From Temnopleurus reevesii (lineage: Eukaryota > Echinodermata > Echinoidea > Temnopleuroida > Temnopleuridae), in contig BQKZ01000412.1 of the NCBI GenBank assembly GCA_036244855.1, positions 40,842-104,841 on the forward strand: DNA of 64,000 bases, given 5' to 3'. This document shows, one piece after another, positions 1 through 12,000 of the stretch. A model generated the notes under the pieces. That model worked only from the letters and a program-made list of their open reading frames with translations. It ran no database searches and had not been told where the DNA came from. The position numbers were made by a program, and so were the translations under genes. Every line of letters starts with the position of its first letter. Positions within the stretch are counted from its first letter, which is position 1.

Positions 1-39
1 GGAGTAATGAAGACAGATCAAGTGGAATCGTTCTTTTCT
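1..39 (+). CDS. PARP4: PARP4-like exon, 3' end only (cut by window edge)
   Basis: Thirteen codons ending SFFS precede a strong donor (gtaagt at 40). The phase is 0, matching the next exon, whose first residues DDEYVVY continue the region that follows the catalytic domain in human PARP4. The exon is too short to prove alone; it is called from frame, donor and position. Confidence 0.55.
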
Positions 40-3000
40 GTAAGTAGGCAAATGATTGACATGATTCTGGTGGAATTAGAATAATCAATGTGTGTAATAA
101 TTTAGATGATAAGATAAGGTAATAAATATTGGTTTGTGTCATTACGTGCCTCGATGATGACCAAATAATAATAAATTCTCATTCCACATAAAAAAAACCA
201 CTCTGTGCAAGGCCGTATTTCAGATACATGCCATCGTTTGGGTTGGATTACTTTGTATTACATCTTAAATCAACCCCCGTATTGATATCTATGTTGCTCG
301 GGTTATGCTTGTATTAAAGTTATTGCTAATTTGTTGGCAATGCATTTTAACATAATTCTCGTTACAATCTATAAATATCATTTTCTGTATCTGCATAGTT
401 TGGTCAGCAAAATATCCGCTTTAGACACATCCACACTAGCTTGTCATCTGATTGTAGGCTTGTCTCTTTAACTAATTTATTTATTTATAGATTATTTTCA
501 TTTAAATTGGTTTCATTTGCCATTACATTTAGGACGACGAGTATGTTGTGTACCAAGCCAATCAGCATTGTCTGCGCTATCTGGTTGAGTTCAAGCTTAT
601 AGAAAAGAATTCCGATGACATCAATTCTACCTCAGCATCACAAGCAGCAATGACTGACGATAGTAGCGGAGATGAAACCGACTCTGACGATGACTTCGAT
701 GATGAAATAGGTAATTAAGAATTGATTCCGAACAAGTGAAGGGGGGTGTAAAGCAACCCAAAGGAGCACCAACAATTTTCGAGAAAGGGGTTCATTTTTA
801 GTCTCTTTCCCCAGAACACTCCCCCCTCACCCAACTGATAAAGGACGCGACTGATAAATAAAATTGATCTTCTCTTTTATACTCTCGGCTTTTTTCTGTG
901 CCGTTTTGATCCTTTTCCCATCATGTTATACAGTAATTTGAAGAAAAAACAACAACAATATTTTATTCATTGATCAGCATCAATTATGAACCCTTGTTTG
1001 CAGCTATGATAATACGATATTCTCAAGCATGTGTTTCATTTTTGCTGCAGACACTCTTGATGTGCAGGGCATAGTGTACCCTGAAGCCAAAGTGAAAGCT
1101 GGTCTCAACACTACAGGGGAAGGTCAGGTAGAACTGGAGGCTGTACATGTACGAGCTTCAGTCATTGATCTAGCTGCAGAGGTGAGTGCGGGAGCTCTCT
1201 TATCACACTCTACTTGCATTATCGAGTAACGGTTTCCTGTGATATATACTAATTAATATACACAACTGTAATTTCAGAAAAACGTGATATCTTTTCATGC
1301 TTGACAGAACAAATTGACTTGAACTACAATAAATAGAAGTCAAATGTAAGAAAATGAATTGATATTGTATGGACATCTCCATTTTTCTTACAACAATTAT
1401 AAGCAATTATCCCGTAATTTGAACCTTCTCAATATTCCGCGACGTGATGTTTGTAAATGTTTGTGATCACTTAGTTGCCAAAATCCAATTCTGGTGTCTG
1501 ATAGGCCTCACTTTTGCTTACATTTCATCATTTCCAAAATCATTTTCTCTAGGTTACCGTACTACAGAAGTACCGCAATGTAGGTGGAAAGAGTGCGGAC
1601 ACGCGCTATGTGTTCCCGCTGGACGAGCGAGCTGCAGTGTGTGGGTTCGATGCCTATATCAATGGCAAGCACGTGGTGGGTGTGGTCGAAGAGAAAGGAC
1701 AGGCTAGACAATCATATAACAAAGCGAAACAAGAGGGACATGGTGCTTACCTAATGGAAGAAGAAGCGACGGTAAGCATTGCAAAATTCAGGATCTAAGG
1801 TAGATGGTAACATGTTTAATTGTGGAGCTAAAATAGGATTACACAATACGCGAGCAAAAGTTGAAAAATTACAATCGATGCTTGAAGGTTTAGAACTCTT
1901 TTCCATTTAACTACGCTTCTCTTGCTTAGGATACACACAAGTCGCAGCAGAAATGAATGACAATGGTAATTAATTTATGCCTTTGTATATAGAACTCTAC
2001 ACCTCCATCATCAAAACACTAACATGCTTTGCCTATCATCTTTTTTTAATTCTGTGTTAATCTCTATGATCATTAGTACATTCTCAATTTTTCTCTTGGT
2101 TGCTTGCTAACTTGATTTTTTGTATACTTGTTTCAATAAAGACAAAAATATAAAAAAGTGGATAAAACACCTAAAAAACACAAACATGTACACTTTGATA
2201 ATAGTGACTCTATCTTTCATAAATAATTTTTCCACAGAATGTGTTTACCATCACGGTTGGCAATCTTCCACCTGGATCGTGCGTGGTCATATTAGTGAAG
2301 TACGTAACCGAACTGGTGGTTGAAGGAGATCGTATTGCATTCAACCTTCTAGGAAGTGTTGCTCCATGGAAGAAGAAGGATATTCTTTCTTCAAACTTCG
2401 ATGACAAGGGCGACTCTGTCGATGGTGTCGTTGAGAATCTGCAAAATAGGTATGAATCAAAGGGGGACTTAATGAATATTTCTTACCTGTTCGGCCCTCC
2501 AATTATTCCTTCTTAATTTTCTTCATCAATACATATTATAAGAATTGAGGTAGATCTTGGCACTTACGTGGTTTGGTAAAATTATTCATATTCTCTCCCC
2601 GGCTCTCATCCATTTGTAAAGCCGTCGTTTGGGTTCTTGACTAATGGACATTATTTTGAATATTATTATCGTAAATCCATTTATCACTTCAAAATAAAGG
2701 AGTAGATACTTGGAACCACCCCCTTTTTTTATTAAGAAGAATGAAAGCAACTGTCGCAAATCAATTATAATTAAATCATGACTTTTGTTTTTTTATGCTT
2801 ATTTGTATTGGGTTATATTTGTAAAGCGCCTTGAAGGGTATCATTAGGTACTATAGAGATATTATTAATATATCATGAATATTATTTTTCAATAATGATA
2901 TTAATAATATCTCTTTAGCGCCTAATGAAACGCTTGTAGGACCGTTATGAATTATCAGTTTGATAATAATAATCATAATAATTGCAATAATGATATATCA

Positions 3001-6000
3001 TTGTTATTATTATTGTTATTATTATTATTTTTTTTTCTTCTTTTTTTTTATTATTATCATAATTATTATGCTGTATCCGTAGAAGAAATATGTTAAAGGA
3101 GAATCACGAAGACATTATCAAGCCTGGAACGTGCGTGTTTGACGAATGAAATGCGAACGGAGTGCGAAAAGTGATTTGGATTGTGAGATCAAAAAAGGGA
3201 AAACATTTCGAGCAAGAATGAAAAAAAAATTGGACGAACCAAACAACTTCCACTGAAGCCTTCGAAAGGGTTATATGCACACAAAAGAAAGTATTTCCCC
3301 GATTTATACGGTGTATTCCGGTTCAACATTACTCAGCAGAATAAGAGGAAGGAATTTCCTTATGTGTACATAATAGAGCTATGTATCCACAACACACTGC
3401 TTGAAATGATTCAGTAAATAGACATGTCCAATGAATGAAATGTTACAATAACAACCTGACTCCTTGAGTGTGGCAATTATTTTCTCAGATATAAAAGGCA
3501 TAAGAAACAAAGGAAAGAATGAGCGAGCGTACAATTTGATTTACGACAACAATGCACTTGCACCTTACTTACAATAGCGTTTGCCGTCATAGTATTTTGG
3601 ATAGCTTTACAGGACAAAAAAGTAAATAAATAAAATAATTCAAAGCATGTAGAGGAAGACAGTTTGCCCTCTAAATTATGCTGGGTGGTTCCTTCTGCAA
3701 ATGTACTCTCCTTGACGTCATGAAGTAAATAAAACGAAATAACACGAAATAACTCGAAATAACTCGAAGGATTCCGAAACCGAAATGCAAAAAACGAGCC
3801 CTAAAATCAGGTTTTTGTTTTACATGATCGAATTTGATATAAAACAGTTCTTTCAACATTTTATCCATATAATCACCTTTTCGTACATGTAAAATATGTT
3901 GTATTCGTGATTTCCCTCGTGGTTCTTCTTTAATGCTAATATAAACTAATAATTCATTTACATCTGCAGGAGTGAATCTTTCAAGGCAAGAGTGGAGATG
4001 CCGTCAAGGATAAGAAGTGTTTACTGCCCAACTCATTCAATCAAGATTCAGGTATGTGCTGACTTGTCAAATATGACTACATTCAAGTTCAAATTTCCGA
4101 CCTTTAATATCATAAAATCATCCTTGGGACCTGAAATATGATACAGAGTTTTGGGCCTATACATGTAGTTTAAACGGCAACATTACTATATTATATACCA
4201 ATATATACCAATCTATATCACTTTTCAGTTCCTAAAGATGATCTAACTCATGTCACCTCTTGGGGTTTTCATTTTAACATTTTGAATTGGTGTATTCTAT
4301 GGAAATATCAATTCCAACCAATTGACAGCTCATTTGTTACAAAACTCAATAAAATGACAAAACAATAATAGACACCCTAATGGTCCTTGATATATGAATT
4401 GCTGAAACAGCATGGGATAAGCACATAATGTTAAACATTTTGGGGATTAAATTACTTCATTCCATGATTATTGCCGAAATCATTCAAAGAAATGTCCAGA
4501 GATATTTTGTTGAGCATGATTTTTCACATTAATTGATTCACTGCAAATGGTCATCTTTTTATAGAAAAAAGAGGAGAGAGTGTTCCAAGTTGCTATGTGT
4601 GAGGGCGACAGATTAGTAGATGGTCTCCAGTTATTGGTCGATATGGATGATGCTCACAAACCAAGGATTTGGCGCGAGCATTTACCTGAAGATGACAAGA
4701 GACAAGTAAGTTATCATCAAATGATTCAAAGACTGATCGTGCATTCTCAACTCAAAAGCAGTATTACATTGTTTTGCTTCGATTAGGATATGTTCAGAAT
4801 AACAATGATTGATTTTCAATGCATTTGACATCACTGCTAAGCACGTTCTATTCTACACAGAAATATTATGACATTTTGGGGGATTCATTGAACTAGTTTT
4901 TCAAATCCTTGGAAATATCAGACTTTGGAGAAATGTTCACTATTAACATGATAATAGCTTTCCTTCTACATGAGCGAAAATGTAAACTAAATCGAATACA
5001 AATCAAACACACACTAAGCTCAAATTTTCTTATTTCGACCCTATTTTTGTCATTAAATTCATGATTTTCATTTTATACTAGGCATGTATGGTGGTGTTCT
5101 ACCCAGAATTCCCTGTAACCACCATAGAGAACCCTGAGATAGTTATTATGCTGGATCGCTCTACTTCTATGAAAGGACAACCCATGAATGATGCCAAGAA
5201 ACTCGTTCATATGATCCTTGAAAGCCTTCCGGAAGGGAGTAGATACAATCTTGTCGTCTTTGGAAACGGTAGTTATTGATTTATATTTTGTTAGTAAATA
5301 ATCGATTTAGATCTGGGATTAAACTCGACACTTTAATTCTTTTATTTCTATGTTTAAAACCATTACTTCACCTGAAGCATTTCTGCGGGTTCCGCTATCT
5401 ATTAATCTATCTACTTTTATCAGGTAAAAATATAGAACAAAACCATGAAAACACACAAACATATCACATGAACTGTCATTACTTGAGTAAAAGGTTTACT
5501 TGCAGCTCAAAAGAATGCCACAATGCTATTTATTCTAAAATATTTCATCGGATTGATAGAGGTGAATTACTGACACTGACTGATAAAAGGCTGTTCATTT
5601 CTACAGGGTGCTTTCAGCCTGATTTTGACTGGCTCCCGCTAAATGGAGGATTGACGGGATCCCATCATGCTATGAATAGCTGCTTAAGAATCAGACGTAC
5701 ATTACCATAGTCGATCTTCATTCTATCTGTGTTTGTTTATCATATATATCGCGATTCATGTCTCACCTTTTCAGATTTCGAGGAGTTGTATCCAACCAGT
5801 GTGTTAGCAACCGATGAGAACATCAAGAACACGGAGACGTTTTTGCTAGGCGTGACCTGGGAACGTGGAGCGACCGAGGTGTGGAGACCTCTACGGGCCA
5901 TGTCTTTACTATCTTCAACTGATGTTCGTCTTACAAGCAATGGGTTTCTCATCTCAGATGGTCACGTGACTAATGAACAGGATACGCTCATGGCAGTTGC

Positions 6001-9000
6001 GAACAATCGGCAAATCAACCGTCTCTTTACATTTGGTGTGAGGTAGGGATAATTCTTAGATTCAGTTTTGATTTCATTCTAAAACGACCGGTGTTGTACA
6101 TAACTCCATACATAATTTCATACACCTAAGGATATCAGTAACTTCTTAATCATTGTGTTTTATTTGTTCATCTCAGTTCTGAATCAAATCGTCATGTTTT
6201 GCGGACGCTTGCTGATACAGGAGGCGGTGCTTACGAACAGTTTGATCCAAGAAGTAAATCTACATGGGAAGCCAAGGTAAGTCAGTTAAATTCGGCACGA
6301 CTAAACTTTTCTATTTGCCAAATGTCGTCTTAGAGGAAAGTGGGAAATTAATATGTTGGTGTAAGGCCGGAAATCTCGATGCTTCGAACCAATTTGCTTA
6401 TTTTGTTGAACCAAGTTGCATGTCGTTGGTTTAAACTGGTATCAATAAAATTTACTTGTTAGGCGATTAGCTAAATTACAGTTTACCATGTTTAACTCCA
6501 AATAACCAATCGTCCAATGGCTGAGGCTAGTTGGCAAATTGTGGCGACTCGAGCCAAAGAAATACACTTTCACAATGGGGAATGAATCGGGATTTTAAAG
6601 TTAGTTTTAGACATTTTTCAGTGCCCATGAAGAATCAATCCGCAGTCAGATCCTCTATTTGCCAACGTTACAGGAGCATTGACATATGTATCAGTGAACT
6701 GACTTATACACTGTAGTTCTAGTCAAATTTAAACTCATACGTTGGCTTATTTCATCCAAGGTTATGAGATTCTCACAAAACTTTTTCAGGTATATGACCA
6801 GGTGAGACGGTCATGCCAACCGGCAGCTACATCGATCAAAGTCAACTGGATGTCAGCAGTTCTTGATGACAAAGCACCTCGACCTTTGACACGAAAGGAG
6901 ATTGTTCAAGCCCCTTCCCAGATTGCATCACTGTTTACTGGATCGCGGCTAGTCCTATATGCCATGGGACCTGAGGTGTCCAAGGTATTGTACTCATTAA
7001 TCTTCACGCAGTTACCAGGCGTATAATATACGATGAATAGTTTGTTTCTCTAATGAATACTAACTTGGTTAAAAAATGACTAGCAAATACAAATAATTTT
7101 GACATTACTTTGCCTCATTTCGAATTGGCCTGTTATAAAGGGGATTTGTGATGATATTTTCTTTTACAACATAATTTTTTAACGACATTCAAAAGTTACT
7201 GCGTAGAATAATCACCTGAATTTAGATATAATGCAGGAAGGAAACATTTAATCAGAAATTTAATTATCAATGTACCTAAAGAGCTTTGGAAATGTAAATT
7301 CATCCTCATATTTGAGTGTTTGTCTTAAATTCAGGTTGAGCTGGAAGCAGAGATTGAAGGGAGAACTGAATCCTTCACAGTGGCGGCAGACCTAACATCA
7401 ATATCTCAGGGAATGGTAAGTGTTGACAGTTATGATGATACAAAATATCCATATAGAAATGCAAATTATGTTTTATCAAGATACCTCTTTATTGCAGATG
7501 TTTTGCTTTACAATACAATACAATACAATACAATATGGATACTTATATAGCGCTCAATACACAGGTATGGTTCCAGAGCGCTTTACAAATTACATCAACA
7601 GAAGAAAGATATGTTTCACCAAATGTGTAATATAACGCTTGATCAGAAAAAAATGTAATCACCACAAAGACCACTACCGCTTTTCACTACTACCGTCAGA
7701 GCCCTGACGTGTGTACTATGTATATTTTCTTTGCTTTTTCTACCCTCTGAACCAGACTCTTCATCGTTTAGCTACGAGAGGCATCGTAAGAGACTGGGAG
7801 CTTGGGTCTGTTCATGCTAACAGACTGGAGAATGATGCCATGATGGATGATGTTAAGATGAATCTTGTCAAACTTGGAGTAGAGTTCAACATCGTTTCTC
7901 CTCTCACTAGCTTTATTGCCATAGAGGAGAGAGACGAGGTAAAGTTTTTTTTATATCATTATTATTATTATAGGCCTAACTAACATTTTTCTGATTTTGT
8001 TGATTTTCAATTGAACTATTAATGTGTTCTGATGCCCTTCTTAACATAAAGCAAATAGTAACGACATGAAAACAATCTTATTCCATATATTGCAGAAACA
8101 GATCGAATAAGAAATGTTATATACATCGGTAAAACATGATTTTTTTTAGACAGGTAAGTTCATATCTAATCTAGATACCTTTGTAAAGATTTGACCCGTT
8201 TTCCGTATATTTTCATACATATCTTCATCTAGGAAGCCGTAAGCCAGGAGGAAGATGGTCCTTCATTGACTGATATCATGGAGGATGTATGGCCATCATC
8301 TGGTGAAACTGATGATCCTTGGTCGATACAACATGCTTCAACTGGAATAGAAACGGTATGTAACTGCAATATGTGCGGCAGTGTAAGATGAATTATGTCA
8401 GTAACGAGTATGATCCAATTGAACCTTGACACCAGCATTAATTGAAGAGTATTCGCATAAAGAGTGACACGAATATTAACATTTTGAGTATTGATAGGTA
8501 CAATGTTGCTGATGGTAGATGACAATAGTTACAAGTAAAGAATGATGCTAAGGTAATTCTTAATGATAATACCACTAACAATATTGTAATCATGATTGTG
8601 ATGATGTCATACTATAACTACTACTACTACATTAATTATTCTATTAATGATGCTGATAACAACAAAGATACTACTACTAATAATAACAATAATAATGCTA
8701 TATTATGTTTTTTTTTATTCCAGATAACATTGTATGGCCCATTTAATGTTTATTGTAAGGCGTAATTTTGTTTAATATTGACCCCAGAGTTGCAGTATGA
8801 CCCAGCTGAACGAGATATTATCTCGAGCCAGTGGTGCCCAGAAGTCTTTCTCTTTCGTCACTGCTGAGCAACAATACAAGCAAGCCATGGAGCTAGCCGT
8901 GAAATCATTTGACTCCTTACATCCAGCCGTTCAAAAGGTGGGTACATACCTTATTTTCCTTCTATTCAAGTCACTTCGTACGAGATGATTCTATTCCAGT

Positions 9001-12000
9001 AATGGATATATTGTTAGGTAATGGTAGGTTATCCTGGTTGCAGTGAGACAGGAGGAGTGGGCAGACAAGGAGATCATCCTGTACACACATTTAGAAGCCA
9101 TATATATATCGCCATCATTATAAAACCCTCAGGTTATATATGAAGGAAGCATGAATTATATACGGTAACCCATCACTGTTTGATGATGCATCTTTGTAGA
9201 TGTGTAATGGAAAAATAAATCATGTTATAAAGTTCATATACAAACATATTTGGGGTGCATGATCCTGACAAAGCAAGTATGACCGAACAATAATAAAGTC
9301 CTCGAAATTAGTTTCTTCATCCGTCTCTGCTAATACTAAACTCAGATTATCAAACGCCATCTTAAGAAAAAGGAACCACCAACGTCCTAGGGTCCTTTAG
9401 TAATAAAAAAAAATGTTCTAAAATCGAGGAGGGTATGCAAGGTTAGAATGTCATACCTTTTGTGTCTTGTGCTATTGCTCTCATTCTTGAAAAAAGTATC
9501 ATTTGTCTAGCTATGTCAATGAACTTTACCATTTGATAACTAAAAAGAATTTCTAGGGCGTGCATCATTCCCCTTTCCCCACCACTTGTTCTTACCGTAT
9601 ACAGACGTGCCTTGCTTTGGCTCAGTTCTATCTCCGCGTCAAGGGGGAAGTACATCTCGCACACAAGGTACTCGATGGCTACTTACAAGAGCAGAAACAA
9701 AGAGACACTCGTGATCTAGACAGAAGAGTTACAAACATGGCCAAGATGTAAGTGGGATAAAATGATCTGATGGTTACTTAGAAACACACTTTCAATTTCT
9801 CTTCCTGTAGATCATTTAACTGTGATAAAGAAATGTTTTGAAATACGGTTGAGAATCGGCTATCAAACTAGTATATATCAAATAACTAAAATAATTTACA
9901 GACGTTTGTTGTCAAACTAAACTTGATATCCAACCGAGGGGAACTGTATACTGTATACTAAAAGTAGGAACTTTTTGCAGTAGAATGATTCAAGCCTATT
10001 ATTTCCAGCCTATTTGTTCAATTTAGCTCTTTTGTTTTATTTACAGATGCAAGAACCTAATCAGTCAGTCATTGGAAGGAGAGGAGAGATCTAGTCAGTT
10101 CCCACCATTTCTTGAAGTTAAGAGGAGAGCCTCAACGGACGATCAACCAAGTATTCTGAGAAGGGAGGAAGCATCTCAAAAGTTACTTGTAACAAAAGCA
10201 CAAACTGTCACTGCGATTCAACAAGAAGATCAAGTGGCGGATATGTATGCCGAGGAAGAATTTGAAGATGACATAATTATTCCAATGGAAGAGATGCCGG
10301 TGGAGAGTTGTCCTGATATGATTGAAAGCACTGATGAAGAAGTGGAGGATATTATAAGCTATCAAGCAGAACCTGTTGAGCAGGTGGTTGAATATAAAAT
10401 GGCTTCTCGAGCCGACGAGGTACTGGAGGGACAAGACGTCCCGTATGAGGAAGAAGTAGAGCCAGTGGAAACGATTACCATAGTGAAAAGATTCTCTCCG
10501 GTTATGCTGGAGGCAAAACCACTTCAATCAGTAACATTGGAACATGGGGTTCAGTATAAAGAAATACGCGCTCCATCCCCAGTGTTCTTAGAGGCACGAG
10601 CTGAACCGCTGAGAGCAGTCGCATCGGAACGTGAGGTTGAATACGAAGCAATACGTGCTCCATCTCCAGTGTTCTTAGAGGCACAAGCTGAACCGCTGAA
10701 AGCAGTGGCATCGGAACGTACGGTTCAATACGAAGCAATACGCGCTCCATCCCCAGTGTTCTTAGAGGCACGAGCTGAACCACTAGAAGCAGTCGCATCG
10801 GAACGTGAGGTTGAATACGAATCAATACGTGCTCCATCCCCAGTGTTCTTAGAGGCACGACGAGCTGAACCACTAGAAGCAGTCGCATTGGAACGTACGG
10901 TTCAATACGAAGCAATACGCGCTCCATCCCCAGTGTTCTTAGAGGCACGAGCTGAACCACTAGAAGCAGTCGCATCGGAACGTGAGGTTGAATACGAATC
11001 AATACGTGCTCCATCCCCAGTGTTCTTAGAGGCACGACGAGCTGAACCACTAGAAGCAGTCGCATTGGAACGTACGGTTCAATACGAAGCAATACGCGCT
11101 CCATCCCCAGTGTTCTTAGAGGCACGAGCTGAACCACTAGAAGCAGTCGCATCGGAACGTNNNNNNNNNNNNNNNNNNNNNNNNNNNNNNNNNNNNNNNN
11201 NNNNNNNNNNNNNNNNNNNNNNNNNNNNNNNNNNNNNNNNNNNNNNNNNNNNNNNNNNNNNNNNNNNNNNNNNNNNNNNNNNNNNNNNNNNNNNNNNNNN
11301 NNNNNNNNNNNNNNNNNNNNNNNNNNNNNNNNNNNNNNNNNNNNNNNNNNNNNNNNNNNNNNNNNNNNNNNNNNNNNNNNNNNNNNNNNNNNNNNNNNNN
11401 NNNNNNNNNNNNNNNNNNNNNNNNNNNNNNNNNNNNNNNNNNNNNNNNNNNNNNNNNNNNNNNNNNNNGTCGCTGAACATATGGCTGTTCTGGATCCTTC
11501 ACCAGTCATGTTGGAGCGAGAATCTCCTATGCTTATGACGCGAGAAGCTGAACTGGTAAAGTTAGAGCGTATAGAGTTCCCTGTAAAGATGGCTCTTAAA
11601 GAACCTCAGGTCATATCTATAGTAGATGCCTGTGAAGGCATCATTGTTGAGGAACCCGCAGATAGAGCTATAGAACAGGATCTTCCTTTACACGACGAGG
11701 GTTCTCAAATGGTAAAGATAAGTCCTAGTACCCCAGTGAAGATTCTTGAACGCGAGATTTGTGCAAAGGAAATCGATGAGGAAAGCCCGATTAGCATTCC
11801 ATCGTTAGATTCTGGTCCTGTAATTTCACCCTACAAGGCTTACAAGCAGTCTTTGGCAACCGAAAGAATGGAAAGCGAAAGGATTATGATACCAGGGCCT
11901 GATGAGGGGACATTGGAACGGAAAGAAGACGGAGTAAGAATGATGAAACGAATACTACAGATAGCAGAAGAGGTATATTGAGTAATCTAATAATAATGAT

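Larger units (their letters stand above)
2450..3969 (+). other. Intron with foldback element and ATT-rich tract
   Basis: A 1.5 kb intron. From about 2805 to 2950 it holds a foldback repeat with SINE-like aaagcgcctt sequence, then a (TTA)n/T-rich tract at 2945-3070. The rest (3070-3969) is unique-looking AT-rich DNA with no gene I can support. Confidence 0.75.
40..10046 (+). other. Introns of the PARP4-like gene (5' part)
   Basis: The intervals between the exons from 40 to 10046 are spliced introns of about 130 to 1520 bases with consensus GT-AG ends and AT-rich sequence. I see no second gene in them. Items worth noting are a foldback element and ATT-rich tract in 2450-3969, a pentamer repeat with a SINE-tail-like sequence in 7416-7755, and simple AAT/ACT-rich sequence near 8560-8700. 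The remaining introns (for example 4052-4564, 5269-5774, 6277-6789, 8938-9604) show nothing recognisable. Confidence 0.8.

Noticed and set aside
7505..7535. CRISPR-like or regulatory repeat from the CAATA units
   Set aside because: A plain pentanucleotide microsatellite in a eukaryotic intron.
10502..11509. Long minus-strand open frame (335 residues) antisense to the PARP4-like repeat exon
   Set aside because: It exists only because the 87/90 bp repeat happens to be open on both strands and because Ns are read through. The plus frame has splice sites, phase agreement and family matches.
11079..11509. Several minus-strand frames made mostly of X
   Set aside because: They are translations of the N gap.
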